From positions 1 through 56,949 of the forward strand of contig CANPWB010000010.1 of assembly GCA_947581925.1 (NCBI GenBank): a stretch of DNA of 56,949 bases. Direction: 5' to 3'. Origin of the DNA: an uncultured Clostridia bacterium (GTDB lineage: Bacteria > Bacillota > Clostridia > Christensenellales > CAG-917). This document shows, in pieces, positions 7,695 to 15,965 of this stretch (position 1 is its first letter; every line of letters begins with the position of its first letter). The position numbers were made by a program, and so were the translations under genes. A model generated the notes under the pieces. It was not told where the DNA came from and searched no databases. It saw nothing but the letters and a program-made list of their open reading frames with translations.

Positions 7695-8945
7695 ATGGAC
7701 AAATACAGCAAAAAACAGATATGCAGCTTTTGCGGCAAGAGCGAGGATGAGGTAGAAAAACTCATAAGCGGTCCGAACGACGTCAACATCTGCAACGAGT
7801 GCGTTGAGGTGTGTGAGTTGATAATGTCGGGCAGCCGCAGAGAGGACTCAACGGGGCTAAGCCTGTACACGCCTGCCGAGATCAAGCAAAAGTTGGATGA
7901 GTACATCATCGGGCAGGAGAGTGCGAAAAAGGTGCTCTCCGTCGCGGTGTACAATCATTATAAGCGCATAAACCGCATGCGCAGCGGCGCGCAAGACGAC
8001 GACGTCATGATAGAAAAGAGCAACGTATTGCTTTTGGGACCTACGGGTTCGGGCAAGACCTTGCTTGCAAAGACGCTCGCAAAGATACTCAACGTGCCGT
8101 TTGCAGTCGCGGACGCAACTACGCTCACCGAGGCGGGCTATGTCGGCGAGGACGTTGAAAATATCCTGCTCAAGCTCATTCAAGCGGCGGATGGGGACCT
8201 TAAACGCGCCGAGATAGGCATCGTCTACATCGACGAAATAGACAAGATCGCCAAGAAGGGCGAGAATGTCTCCATTACGCGCGACGTCAGCGGCGAGGGT
8301 GTACAGCAGGCATTGCTCAAAATAATAGAGGGCACCGTGGCAAACGTACCTCCGCAGGGCGGCAGGAAGCACCCAAATCAAGAGTGCTATCAGCTTGACA
8401 CCACAAACATCTTGTTCTTGCTGGGCGGCGCGTTCGTCGATCTCGACAAGATAATAGACACACGCAAGGACAGTTCAAGGCTCGGTTTCGGGTCCGCGGT
8501 CAAGGGAACCCAAGACTATCGCTATGATGAGCTTATCGAGGATCTGCAGCCCGCCGACCTCATCAAATACGGGCTTATCCCGGAATTTGTGGGCAGAGTG
8601 CCCATCGTCGTAGGGCTCAACGCGCTCGACGAGGATGCGCTTGTCAAGATACTCACCGAGCCGAAGAACGCGCTTGTAAAGCAGTATAAGACACAATTCG
8701 AGATAGACGGCGTTGAGCTTGAGTTTGAGGACGATGCGGTAAGAGCTGTCGCAAACAAGGCTATAAAGCTGGATACGGGCGCGCGCGGGTTGAGATCGAT
8801 ACTAGAGGACGTCCTTTTGGACCTCATGTATGAGATCCCGTCCGACGACAGCGTGAAGAAAGTTATAGTGACGAGCGACGCCATAGCCAAGACGGCAAAG
8901 CCTCTCGTCGTAAGAAAGCAGGACAGCGAGGGCAAGCTCGCTTGA
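7695..8945 (+). CDS. clpX: ATP-dependent unfoldase ClpX
   Basis: A 416-residue AAA+ protein that unfolds substrates and feeds them to ClpP. The N-terminal C4 zinc-binding domain reads CSFC...CNEC within residues 10-40. Walker A is 'GPTGSGKT', Walker B is 'VYIDEIDK', and the pore-loop 'GYVGEDVE' is present. The ClpP-docking IGF-type loop appears as 'LGFG' near residue 260. Length and motifs are ordinary. It is the last gene of tig-clpP-clpX and is followed within 10 bp by a terminator. Confidence 0.97.
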   Translation: MDKYSKKQICSFCGKSEDEVEKLISGPNDVNICNECVEVCELIMSGSRREDSTGLSLYTPAEIKQKLDEYIIGQESAKKVLSVAVYNHYKRINRMRSGAQDDDVMIEKSNVLLLGPTGSGKTLLAKTLAKILNVPFAVADATTLTEAGYVGEDVENILLKLIQAADGDLKRAEIGIVYIDEIDKIAKKGENVSITRDVSGEGVQQALLKIIEGTVANVPPQGGRKHPNQECYQLDTTNILFLLGGAFVDLDKIIDTRKDSSRLGFGSAVKGTQDYRYDELIEDLQPADLIKYGLIPEFVGRVPIVVGLNALDEDALVKILTEPKNALVKQYKTQFEIDGVELEFEDDAVRAVANKAIKLDTGARGLRSILEDVLLDLMYEIPSDDSVKKVIVTSDAIAKTAKPLVVRKQDSEGKLA

Positions 8946-8951
8946 CATTTG

Positions 8952-8984
8952 AAGCGCGTTTTCAAAAAATGGACGCGCTTTTTT
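8952..8984 (+). terminator. Terminator after clpX
   Basis: Stem AAGCGCG (8952-8958) pairs with CGCGCTT (8974-8980) and is followed by a T-run to 8984. It lies directly after the clpX stop. Confidence 0.8.
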
Positions 8985-9005
8985 ATAGCCAAATGCGCCT
9001 GTATT

Positions 9006-9122
9006 TTGACAAGTACGCAGCATAACTTGCATAAAATTTTACGACTGCGATTTGGACATAAAGAAGTCCAAAAGCAGGCGCAGTCGGGGCATATGAAAAA
9101 AATCTATTTAATCCTCGGCTGC
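9006..9122 (+). promoter_or_regulatory. Promoter and structured leader of engB
   Basis: TTGACA (9006-9011) is followed 18 bp later by a weak CATAAA (9030-9035). The predicted start (~9042) is the first base of a stem, CGACTGCG (9042-9049) with CGCAGTCG (9079-9086), which encloses an inner TTTGGAC/GTCCAAA hairpin. The 3' arm can instead pair over 10 bp (two wobbles) with 9113-9122, so two folds exclude each other. The Shine-Dalgarno at ~9142-9149 lies beyond both. Confidence 0.45.
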
Positions 9123-9152
9123 ACATGGAGTTTTAATAGTAGGGGGAGAATA

Positions 9153-9749
9153 ATGATAAAACAGGCAAAATTTGTTACGTCGGTAGCGAGCGTAGGCAAC
9201 ATCCCGAACTTTGCCGCGCCCGAAATAGCCATCGCGGGCAAATCCAACGTCGGGAAATCCTCGTTCATCAACATGCTTACTGGACAGGGCAAGCTTGCGC
9301 GCACTTCCTCCGAACCGGGCAGGACGCGGCTCATTAACTTTTTCGAGATAAACAACGGCGAGTTTTATTTTGCAGACCTCCCCGGATACGGCTATGCGAA
9401 GGTGAGCAGGGCGGAGAAGGCGAAGTGGGGCGAACTCATTGAAAACTATTTGAGCAAAAGCAGAAATCTCATTAACGTATTCGTGCTTGTGGACCTGAGG
9501 CATGAGCCGACCAAGGACGACAAACTTCTCCTGAAATATCTGTACGCCTATTCCATTCCGTTTACGATAATAGCGACAAAGGCGGACAAACTCTCCCGCC
9601 TTCAGCAGGGCAAGTGCAGGCAAACCGTGGCGAGCGCGCTCGGGGTAGGCGCGGCAGACGTCATTGTCACATCTTCCGAAAAGGGCATAGGCAAGCAGGA
9701 AGTTTTTGCCCGCATTGACCAATTGCTCGAAACTGCAAACGTTGAATAA
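9153..9749 (+). CDS. engB: Ribosome biogenesis GTPase EngB/YsxC
   Basis: A 198-residue small GTPase required for late 50S assembly. G1 is 'GKSNVGKS', G2 lies in 'SSEPGRTRLINFF', G3 is 'DLPGYGYA', G4 is 'TKAD' and G5 is 'TSSEKG', in the order and spacing of EngB. The chosen ATG has GGGGAG eight bases upstream; the long in-frame extension to 8949 runs through the clpX terminator and the leader and is rejected. In Bacillus the order is clpX-lonB-lonA-ysxC; both lon genes are missing here. A bidirectional terminator separates it from the convergent phosphoesterase gene. Confidence 0.95.
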   Translation: MIKQAKFVTSVASVGNIPNFAAPEIAIAGKSNVGKSSFINMLTGQGKLARTSSEPGRTRLINFFEINNGEFYFADLPGYGYAKVSRAEKAKWGELIENYLSKSRNLINVFVLVDLRHEPTKDDKLLLKYLYAYSIPFTIIATKADKLSRLQQGKCRQTVASALGVGAADVIVTSSEKGIGKQEVFARIDQLLETANVE

Positions 9750-9808
9750 TTTATCGACAATATGCAAAAAGTATTTTAATTTATTTGGATTTTTAGAATA
9801 CTTGATAT

Positions 9809-9839
9809 AAAAAATCGCGCAATATGGCGCGATTTTTTT
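9809..9839. terminator. Bidirectional terminator between engB and the phosphoesterase gene
   Basis: AAAAATCGCGC...GCGCGATTTTT forms a hairpin with an A-run on one side and a T-run on the other. It lies between convergent genes and can serve both. Confidence 0.85.
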
Positions 9840-9854
9840 GACAAAAAGAGGTTT

Positions 9855-10622
9855 TTAAAATTCCAGAATGAATTGCAATTTGTTGTCCACAAGATCGCAT
9901 GAAGTCAAGATGTATTCCACGCCGTTTTTGAAAAGTCTATGCGTAACCCTGACGCCCTTGCCGTGCAAGTGCCCGTACAATACGTAGCTTACGCCGTATT
10001 TTTCAAGCAAATCCGTGACGGCGGTAGGGGCATAGTCTGCGTCGAAGGGCGGATAGTGCAATAGGGCTATGAGCGCGTCGCCGTCCCTCATAAGCGCTTT
10101 TGCCGAGGAGAGGGAAAGTTCCAGCCGTTTGAGTTCATGCTCATATATTTTGACGTCTTGCTCCGAGCTGTCGCTTGTAGGCATCGTCCAGCCTCTCGAG
10201 CCCGCTATGACGACGCCGCGCTCGTCGCACGATGACAGCTCTCCCTTTTTGCGCGCCGCCGCCGCGTAGCAATAGTTCGTGCCGTCGCTCAGTATGCGGT
10301 AGGCGTTGTTTTGCAAAAACATAAAGTTTTTGAAGTGCTGCTGCATTTTGCCAAGAGACGACCAATAGTAGTCGTGGTTGCCTTTTCCCACAAGCTTGAA
10401 ACCGGGCAGGGCGTCAACGAGCGCGTAGTCGGGCTCCGCCTCCGCAAGAGTCATCCCCCAGGACATATCGCCGCCAAGCAAAACGAGGTCCCCGTCGGAG
10501 ACCTTCTTCTTCCAATCCTCGCATATCTTCGCAAAGTGGTTCTCCCAGCCCGCGCCGAAGATGTCCATAGGCTTTTCCACGGCGGTAGAGAGATGCAGAT
10601 CGCTTATCGCAAATACTTTCAT
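9855..10622 (-). CDS. Calcineurin-like metallophosphoesterase
   Basis: A 255-residue soluble protein with the full metallophosphoesterase motif series: 'DLHLS' at the N terminus, 'GGDMSWG', 'GKGNHDYYW', a late 'LLHYPPF' and 'GHLHGKG'. These residues bind two metal ions in the active site. The family hydrolyses phosphodiesters or phosphomonoesters; the substrate cannot be read from sequence. It has no signal peptide, so it acts in the cytoplasm. It is monocistronic and closed by the terminator it shares with engB. Confidence 0.88.
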   Translation of the reverse strand: MKVFAISDLHLSTAVEKPMDIFGAGWENHFAKICEDWKKKVSDGDLVLLGGDMSWGMTLAEAEPDYALVDALPGFKLVGKGNHDYYWSSLGKMQQHFKNFMFLQNNAYRILSDGTNYCYAAAARKKGELSSCDERGVVIAGSRGWTMPTSDSSEQDVKIYEHELKRLELSLSSAKALMRDGDALIALLHYPPFDADYAPTAVTDLLEKYGVSYVLYGHLHGKGVRVTHRLFKNGVEYILTSCDLVDNKLQFILEF

Positions 10623-10659
10623 ATATTTATAATATCATAGTCGTTGTACTTTTTCAACT

Positions 10660-10702
10660 TTATAAAAAAAATAATGCCCGCCAAGCGACGGACATTACTT
10701 TT
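10660..10702 (-). terminator. Terminator after the 10713-11345 gene
   Basis: Read on the minus strand, GTAATGTCCGTC pairs imperfectly with GGCGGGCATTAT and is followed by a long T-run. It starts ~10 bp after the stop of the minus-strand gene. Confidence 0.6.
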
Positions 10703-10712
10703 GTCGTGCCTA

Positions 10713-11345
10713 TCATACGGGGAAGATCGGCAAGTCGAAAACTCCTTGACAGGCGTCCTGCGAAAACTCCGTGCACTGCGGGATCTTGCAGTAGCCGTAG
10801 GAGGGGATGAGCAGGTTCACGTCCGCCTGCACCTTGAGTATGACGGTGATGCAGCTCGTGATGGAGAAAGTGGTGTCCGAGACATATGTACCTCTCGGCG
10901 CAGCCATATTCACCGTCGCGGCGATCACGGGGGAGATGACGCTGCCCGTCGGGACGCACATAATGACGTCCTCCGTCACGGATACCGTGCTTGTGCCCAC
11001 GCCCGCGACTCCGTTCGCGTCCGTATAGGCGATCTGCACGGGGATAGAGACTGTCGTCGTCACTCTGCTAAGCCCGGGACGATCGGATATCGGCGTTATG
11101 GTGAGCGCGGTTATCGTGCCTACGCTCGACGTAGAAGCTCCGCTTACGAACGTCAAGGGAAGGGCGGGAGAAGCGGGCGTAAGATCTGTTAGCGTCACGG
11201 TGCTGTCAAGGCTTGTCTGAAGCATGCATGCGTCGAATATCTTCGTGGTCTGCACGCACACCTTTTCGCACAGCCCGTTGAGCGGATTTCCGTTGATGCT
11301 GCCGGGGCACCCCGCGTTTTGATTGTTGTTATTGCAAAAAGACAT
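10713..11345 (-). CDS. Cysteine-containing beta-rich protein, probable spore-surface component
   Basis: A 210-residue protein with no signal peptide. It starts with an Asn/Cys-rich stretch ('MSFCNNNNQNAGCPG'), then 'GLCEKVCVQTTKIFDACM', then a Thr/Ser/Val-rich middle with strand-like repeats. It ends with a Cys-bearing segment ('YGYCKIPQCTEFSQDAC'). I recall similar short clostridial proteins with 'LCEKVC..T.K.FDAC' among predicted spore-surface proteins, but the role is inferred. A strong AAGGAGG ribosome-binding site precedes the ATG and a terminator follows. Upstream on the minus strand is TATACAAG, loosely like a SigE -10 element. Cysteine cross-linking would suit a coat protein. Confidence 0.6.
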   Translation of the reverse strand: MSFCNNNNQNAGCPGSINGNPLNGLCEKVCVQTTKIFDACMLQTSLDSTVTLTDLTPASPALPLTFVSGASTSSVGTITALTITPISDRPGLSRVTTTVSIPVQIAYTDANGVAGVGTSTVSVTEDVIMCVPTGSVISPVIAATVNMAAPRGTYVSDTTFSITSCITVILKVQADVNLLIPSYGYCKIPQCTEFSQDACQGVFDLPIFPV

Positions 11346-11547
11346 AGCTACCTCCTTTTATTTCTTGTATACGATATGCAAGGAAAAACAATTTGTTGAA
11401 TGAGGCGAAAGAGCGGGGTAGACGGGGCGTTTAAATTTGATAAACAAATGAACCAATTTTTGCGCAAAATAGTTTACTAATCAACAGCACAAAAAAATAT
11501 TTTTTTGAAAAATGTCAAAATATCCACTAAACAGTAGAAAAATTGTG

Positions 11548-11562
11548 TGGGTAAAAATGGGC
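11548..11562 (+). promoter_or_regulatory. Putative MraZ operator boxes
   Basis: Two direct repeats TGGGT (11548-11552) and TGGGC (11558-11562), spaced 10 bp apart, i.e. TGGGN-N5-TGGGN. They sit directly before the mraZ -35 element. This is the arrangement known for MraZ autorepression in E. coli, where three boxes occur; only two are seen here. Confidence 0.6.
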
Positions 11563-11570
11563 GAAACCAC

Positions 11571-11599
11571 TTGACAGAGATAAAAGGCGATGATATAAT
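11571..11599 (+). promoter_or_regulatory. Consensus SigA promoter of mraZ
   Basis: Perfect TTGACA (11571-11576), 17-bp spacer and perfect TATAAT (11594-11599), just downstream of the MraZ-type boxes. It should drive the first block of the division and cell-wall cluster. Confidence 0.88.
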
Positions 11600-11627
11600 G
11601 TGCTCATCAATAAAAGGAGAAGTGACG

Positions 11628-12101
11628 ATGTCCGAGATCAAGTTTGCACCGATAGGTTCTCAAAGATACACCCTTGACGACAAGAATCGCGTGAGAGTTC
11701 CCGCGGAAATTTTCGCCAAGTTTGCGGATGAAGAGATCGTCATTGCTCCGGGCGTACAGGGCAACCTCAGTCTCATGACGAGGACGGCTTATGACAGAAA
11801 ATTCGCCGCGCTTGCCGACGCAGACTATTTCGATATCGAGCTGCAAAGCAGATATACATTCCTTGCCTCGTGCTCTAAGTCTGTGGAGCGCGACACCCAA
11901 AACAGGATAGTCATTCCGCAGGACATCAAAGACGCGTTCGGGATAGCTCGCGAAGTCGTGTTTGTCGCAAAGTTCGATTTTGTGGAGATATGGCCGGCGG
12001 AGCTGTTCGATTCCAGACCCGTCATCACGGGGGCAGAGGCGATAAGCAAGGCGATGCAAAACCTCGGCGAACTTCTGAGGGCGCATGCCTCAAGGCAATA
12101 A
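11628..12101 (+). CDS. mraZ: Transcriptional regulator MraZ
   Basis: A 157-residue protein made of two SpoVT/AbrB-like halves. The first is 'YTLDDKNRVRVPAEI' and the second is 'VERDTQNRIVIPQDIKDAFG'. Each carries the D-x-(K/Q)-N-R motif. MraZ forms ring oligomers that bind boxes upstream of its own gene and represses the dcw cluster. AGGAG eight bases upstream selects ATG 11628; the more upstream in-frame ATG lies within the promoter -10. The gene ends five bases before rsmH. The N terminus is slightly extended relative to the ~143-residue Bacillus protein. Confidence 0.95.
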   Translation: MSEIKFAPIGSQRYTLDDKNRVRVPAEIFAKFADEEIVIAPGVQGNLSLMTRTAYDRKFAALADADYFDIELQSRYTFLASCSKSVERDTQNRIVIPQDIKDAFGIAREVVFVAKFDFVEIWPAELFDSRPVITGAEAISKAMQNLGELLRAHASRQ

Positions 12102-12105
12102 GAAT

Positions 12106-13038
12106 ATGGAATTCGCACACACGCCCGTCATGCTCAAGGAGTGCATAGAGGGGCTGGACATAAGAAGCGATAAGACCTATGCGGATCTGACCGTAGGCGG
12201 CGCGGGACACTCAATAGAGATCGTCAAGCGACTGAACACGGGCAGGCTGATCGCCGTTGACAAGGACGAAGACGCGCTTATCGCGGCGGGGGAGAGGCTG
12301 AAAGATCATTTGGACAAAGTCACGTTTGTCCACGACGATTTCAAAAATTTTCCCTCCGACCTCGACGCACTCAAGATCGACGCGCTTGACGGCGTGCTCA
12401 TAGACCTTGGAGTGAGCAGTTATCAGATAGACAATCCTGAAAGAGGTTTCAGCTATATGCAGGACGCGCCGCTCGACATGAGGATGGACAGGGGACAATA
12501 TCTGACCGCATTCAACATCGTCAACGAATACAGCGCGGCTCAGATATCCAAGATACTCTTCGATTACGGCGAGGAAAAGCTGGCGAGGCGCATTGCGGAA
12601 AATATAATCGCCGAGAGGCAGAAGGGGACGATCGCGACGACGGGACAACTTGCGAAGATAGTGGAGATGAGCTATCCCGCCGCGACGAGATGGAAATACG
12701 GACATCCCGCAAAGCGCACCTTTCAAGCGATAAGGATCGCGGTCAACGGAGAGCTCACGGGGCTGGAGGACGCGATAAAGTCGATAGCGAGAAGGCTCGC
12801 CCCGGGGGGCAGGATGGCAGTGATATCCTTCCACTCGCTGGAGGACAGGATAGTCAAAAACGCTTTCAGAGAGCTGACTTCGGACTGCATATGTCCGCCC
12901 GACATGCCGATATGCGTCTGCGGGCATCATAAGGAAGCGGAACTCGTAAACAAAAAGCCCATCGAGGCAAGCGAGGAAGAGAAAAAACAAAACTCGAGAT
13001 CACTAAGCGCAAAGCTCAGGATAATAAAAAAAATCTAA
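12106..13038 (+). CDS. rsmH: 16S rRNA m4C1402 methyltransferase RsmH (MraW)
   Basis: A 310-residue S-adenosylmethionine-dependent enzyme that methylates N4 of C1402 in 16S rRNA. Family signatures: 'HTPVMLKECIEGL' at the start, the SAM loop 'DLTVGGAGHS', 'DGVLIDLGVSSYQID', 'NPERGFSY', and near the end 'VISFHSLEDRIVKNAF'. ATG 12106 gives the typical N terminus; ATG 12085 lies within mraZ and adds seven polar residues. It is coupled to mraZ, and the ftsL-position gene follows after 45 bp. Confidence 0.96.
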   Translation: MEFAHTPVMLKECIEGLDIRSDKTYADLTVGGAGHSIEIVKRLNTGRLIAVDKDEDALIAAGERLKDHLDKVTFVHDDFKNFPSDLDALKIDALDGVLIDLGVSSYQIDNPERGFSYMQDAPLDMRMDRGQYLTAFNIVNEYSAAQISKILFDYGEEKLARRIAENIIAERQKGTIATTGQLAKIVEMSYPAATRWKYGHPAKRTFQAIRIAVNGELTGLEDAIKSIARRLAPGGRMAVISFHSLEDRIVKNAFRELTSDCICPPDMPICVCGHHKEAELVNKKPIEASEEEKKQNSRSLSAKLRIIKKI

Positions 13039-13083
13039 ACACATCCGAATATCTAATCGGATAAATTGTTGGGGAGAGGGGTT

Positions 13084-13818
13084 ATGTCATATACTATAGA
13101 CCAAATTTTGGGAAGAACAGATCGTGATAATGCGTCCACTGACGCAAGCGCGAACAACAGTGCGGCACGTCAAGGCGCGCCTTCCTATTCGGAATTCAAG
13201 GATGCGCATCGCTATATGGGCGACGTTGACGTAGAGCCGCGTCAATTCGACATACGCTCGCCCTATGGAGAGACCGCCCCCCGTGGCGATTATGCGGGAC
13301 AAGGTTATGCACAGCAGGGCTATGCACAGCAAGGATATGCGTCTCAAAACTACTCCGCGCCGCAAAACTATGCGGGACAGGGTTATGAGGGGCAAGGATA
13401 TGCACGTCCCAACTATGACCCGCGCAACTCGGGCGAGGATATGAGGCAGGGCTATACGCAGCAGGGATATTACTCCTCCAACTATTATCAGGGAATGTCT
13501 GCAAATCAAAATATGTGGCAGCGTCAATTCTACGGAACTACAGCAAGCCAGGAGATGGAGAGAAGAGCGGAGCTCGACGGCAAGCTTGCCTCCGTCAATG
13601 GCTATTCGAAAACGCAGGAAAAAGAAGAAGTGAACGAAGAAACGCAAGGAAAGACAAAGATGAAAAAGAAACTCAACGCAAAGGGCGCGCTCATACTCTC
13701 TCTATATCTTATCGTTGTCGCCGTCGTCATAACGCTTATCGGCGTGAACGCGGGCAAGATCAACAGCGGCAAAGCGGTCGTCCCCGCGTCAGAGATATCG
13801 TCTGAGGTGTCCGACTAA
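13084..13818 (+). CDS. Low-complexity single-span membrane protein in the ftsL position
   Basis: A 244-residue protein located where ftsL normally lies, between rsmH and the division transpeptidase. It is unlike canonical FtsL, a ~120-residue protein with an N-terminal membrane span and a periplasmic leucine-zipper coiled coil. Here residues ~70-137 are Gly/Tyr/Gln/Ala-rich with repeats such as GYAQQ and GQGYA. The only membrane span is at ~201-221, preceded by KMKKKLNAK, leaving ~23 residues outside. A type II insertion, with the low-complexity region in the cytoplasm, is likely. GGGGAGAGGGG precedes the ATG. It might be a highly diverged FtsL/DivIC or a new division scaffold; position alone suggests a division role. 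Confidence 0.75.
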   Translation: MSYTIDQILGRTDRDNASTDASANNSAARQGAPSYSEFKDAHRYMGDVDVEPRQFDIRSPYGETAPRGDYAGQGYAQQGYAQQGYASQNYSAPQNYAGQGYEGQGYARPNYDPRNSGEDMRQGYTQQGYYSSNYYQGMSANQNMWQRQFYGTTASQEMERRAELDGKLASVNGYSKTQEKEEVNEETQGKTKMKKKLNAKGALILSLYLIVVAVVITLIGVNAGKINSGKAVVPASEISSEVSD

Positions 13819-13860
13819 TATCAAGTCATAGTCTCGGGAGTTTTCAAATAAACTCTCAAT

Positions 13861-15777
13861 ATGATAAACTTTCAGCAAACCAAGAGACATTATAACCCAA
13901 CAAAAAGACTTCCGGCAGTTTTACTGCTGGTCGTCTTTTTATTTATCGCCGTACTCGCAAAAATGATAGCCGTGATGATATTCGACAGCGGCGAATTGCA
14001 GGTGAAGGCGAGGGAACAGTGGCTGCGCGACCTGCCTACGGACGCGCCGCGGGGCAGGATAGTGGACGCAAACGGCGATATCCTTGCGGCGACGGCAACG
14101 CGCTACAATCTGTACGTCCGCCCCAACGATACTCCCGACAAGCCCGCCGTGGCAAAGTTGCTCTCGGATGTTTTCGGCTATGACTACGCGAGCACGCTCG
14201 AAAAGGTCTCAAAGCGAACGTCCGAGGTCACCGTAGCGACTGGCGCGACAAAGGAGCAACTGGGCAGAGTGTATTCAAGCGGGCTCGAGGGGATATATTA
14301 CGCCGAGGACAACTTTCGCTATTATCCCTACGGAAATTTCATGACGCAGGCGCTCGGTTTTTGCGGCAGCGACGGAAATGGACAGACGGGGCTGGAGGCG
14401 TACTATGACAAATATCTCACGGGCGTGAACGGCAGGATACTCACCGAGAGCGACCTTGTAGGCAGAAGGCTGAGCGCGGGCGCGTACTATCAGCCGCCCA
14501 TAGAGGGACTTACGCTTGTGACCACGCTTGACAGCGGAGTACAGCGCATTGCGGACGGGGCTATATCCGCAGCTGTGGCGAAATTTCACCCAAAAGCGGC
14601 GCAGTGTATAGTGATGAACTACAAGACGGGCGGCATAGTCGCGCTAAGCGAATATCCCTCATTCGACCTAAACGACGTGCCGCGAGATGACCTCGAGGAG
14701 CTGTTTTCGCGCTCAAAGAGCAATGTGGTCTCCTCCGTATACGAGCCGGGATCCACATTCAAGATACTCACCGCCGCGGCGGCGCTGGACTCGGGAGCTA
14801 TTTCGACATCCGACACTTTTTATTGCGGCGGCGCGAAGATAGTGGACGGCAAGCGTATAAGATGCTGGAAGGCTAAGGGGCACGGCTCCATAGACTTCGG
14901 CGGGGGAGTGGAAGGCAGTTGCAACGTCGTCTTTATGGAGAGCGCGCTAAGAATGGGGACGACTACATTTTACGATTATCTTCGCCGTTTCGGGCTTACA
15001 AAGCGCACAGGCGTGGATATTACGGGGGAGACGAGCGGCATTTTCATAGCGGAAAAGGATGTCAAGACGGTGGACCTTGCGCGCATAGGTTTCGGACAAG
15101 CGGTTGCCGTGACGCCGATAGGGCTTGTCGCGGCGACGTCCGCGGTCGTAAACGGCGGGGTAACCGTCACGCCGCACCTGTTTGCGGGACTCAAAGACAA
15201 GGACGGAAAATATGTCGCGGGGGATACCTACGGTAGCGAGGGAGAGCGGGTGATAAGCGCGGGCATATCCGACACTATGCGCTCTTTGCTCACGCGCGTA
15301 GTCACGGCGGGCAGCGGCAAGAGCGCGTATGTCCCCGGTTATAGCATAGCGGGCAAGACGGGCACGGCGCAAAAATACAAGGACGGCGCTATCGCAAGCG
15401 GCAAATACATATCCTCGTTTTTGGGCTTTTCGCTCTCGGACGAGGCGCCGTATGCGGTGCTGCTCATAGTGGACGAACCCGAGGGATATATGTACTATGG
15501 TTCGTTGGTTGCCGCGCCCCTCGTGGGCGAGATGTTCAAGAGTATTTTCGACTATAAAGCCGTTCCACCGCATTTCGAAGGTGACGAGAAAGACATAGTC
15601 GGCGAACCGTTTTCGCTGCCGAGTTTTGTGGGGATGAGCCTTACCGAGGCGAGGGCGGCGCTTGGAAAGCTCGGTCTTTACTGCGAAGTGGACGGCGAAG
15701 GTAGCGAGGTCATTGGGCAATACCCCTCCGCAGGCGTAACGGTTGACAAACGCAACGCCGTCCTTTTGATGACGTGA
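13861..15777 (+). CDS. Class B penicillin-binding protein (FtsI/PBP2B/SpoVD type)
   Basis: A 638-residue septal D,D-transpeptidase. It has a short cytoplasmic tail, one membrane anchor (~17-40), and a pedestal domain with 'RGRIVDANGDILA'. The active-site motifs are S298-T-F-K301 ('EPGSTFK'), S353-C-N355 and K499-T-G501. The C-terminal ~60 residues form one PASTA-like domain ('LPSFVGMSLTEARAAL...GLYCEV'). It should cross-link septal peptidoglycan together with the SEDS glycosyltransferase encoded at 20349. Whether it is the vegetative PBP2B or the sporulation-specific SpoVD cannot be told; only one copy is in the window. It starts 42 bp after the ftsL-position gene. Confidence 0.93.
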   Translation: MINFQQTKRHYNPTKRLPAVLLLVVFLFIAVLAKMIAVMIFDSGELQVKAREQWLRDLPTDAPRGRIVDANGDILAATATRYNLYVRPNDTPDKPAVAKLLSDVFGYDYASTLEKVSKRTSEVTVATGATKEQLGRVYSSGLEGIYYAEDNFRYYPYGNFMTQALGFCGSDGNGQTGLEAYYDKYLTGVNGRILTESDLVGRRLSAGAYYQPPIEGLTLVTTLDSGVQRIADGAISAAVAKFHPKAAQCIVMNYKTGGIVALSEYPSFDLNDVPRDDLEELFSRSKSNVVSSVYEPGSTFKILTAAAALDSGAISTSDTFYCGGAKIVDGKRIRCWKAKGHGSIDFGGGVEGSCNVVFMESALRMGTTTFYDYLRRFGLTKRTGVDITGETSGIFIAEKDVKTVDLARIGFGQAVAVTPIGLVAATSAVVNGGVTVTPHLFAGLKDKDGKYVAGDTYGSEGERVISAGISDTMRSLLTRVVTAGSGKSAYVPGYSIAGKTGTAQKYKDGAIASGKYISSFLGFSLSDEAPYAVLLIVDEPEGYMYYGSLVAAPLVGEMFKSIFDYKAVPPHFEGDEKDIVGEPFSLPSFVGMSLTEARAALGKLGLYCEVDGEGSEVIGQYPSAGVTVDKRNAVLLMT

Positions 15778-15814
15778 TGAAGTCTTGACTTAACGTTACC
15801 CATTATCCGAGCGT

Positions 15815-15955
15815 TATTACTATAAAACCGGGGGATTTCTCCCTATACCCCACAAAATCACTTCGTAATTTTGCGGGGACCCCATGTCGCTCGAAATGAC
15901 ACGTTATATTACCTGTCATGCTGAGCCTGTCGAAGCATCCCCTTGTCCGAGCGAA
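15815..15955. repeat. Dispersed intergenic repeat with CCCCACAAAAT hairpin
   Basis: It contains the hairpin CCCCACAAAAT...ATTTTGCGGGG followed by ACCCC, then TCGCTCGAAATGACA, then an inverted TGTCATGCTGAGCCTGTCG. This is the family seen at 2936-3130 and 28468-28640. One TGTCGAA at ~15925 is part of the repeat, not a likely Spo0A site. Confidence 0.65.
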
Positions 15956-15965
15956 TTAACGCAAC

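Noticed and set aside
8949-9152. Upstream in-frame extension of engB
   Set aside because: It crosses the clpX terminator, the engB promoter and the hairpin leader; the family N terminus starts at ATG 9153 with a good ribosome-binding site.
10644-11192. 182-residue plus-strand frame opposite the spore-surface candidate
   Set aside because: Arg/His/Asp-rich shadow; the minus-strand gene has a strong ribosome-binding site, terminator and a coherent beta-rich sequence.
15920-15935. Spo0A box (TGTCGAA) in the dcw gap
   Set aside because: It is part of the dispersed repeat (CTGTCGAAGCATCCCC) and has no promoter next to it.
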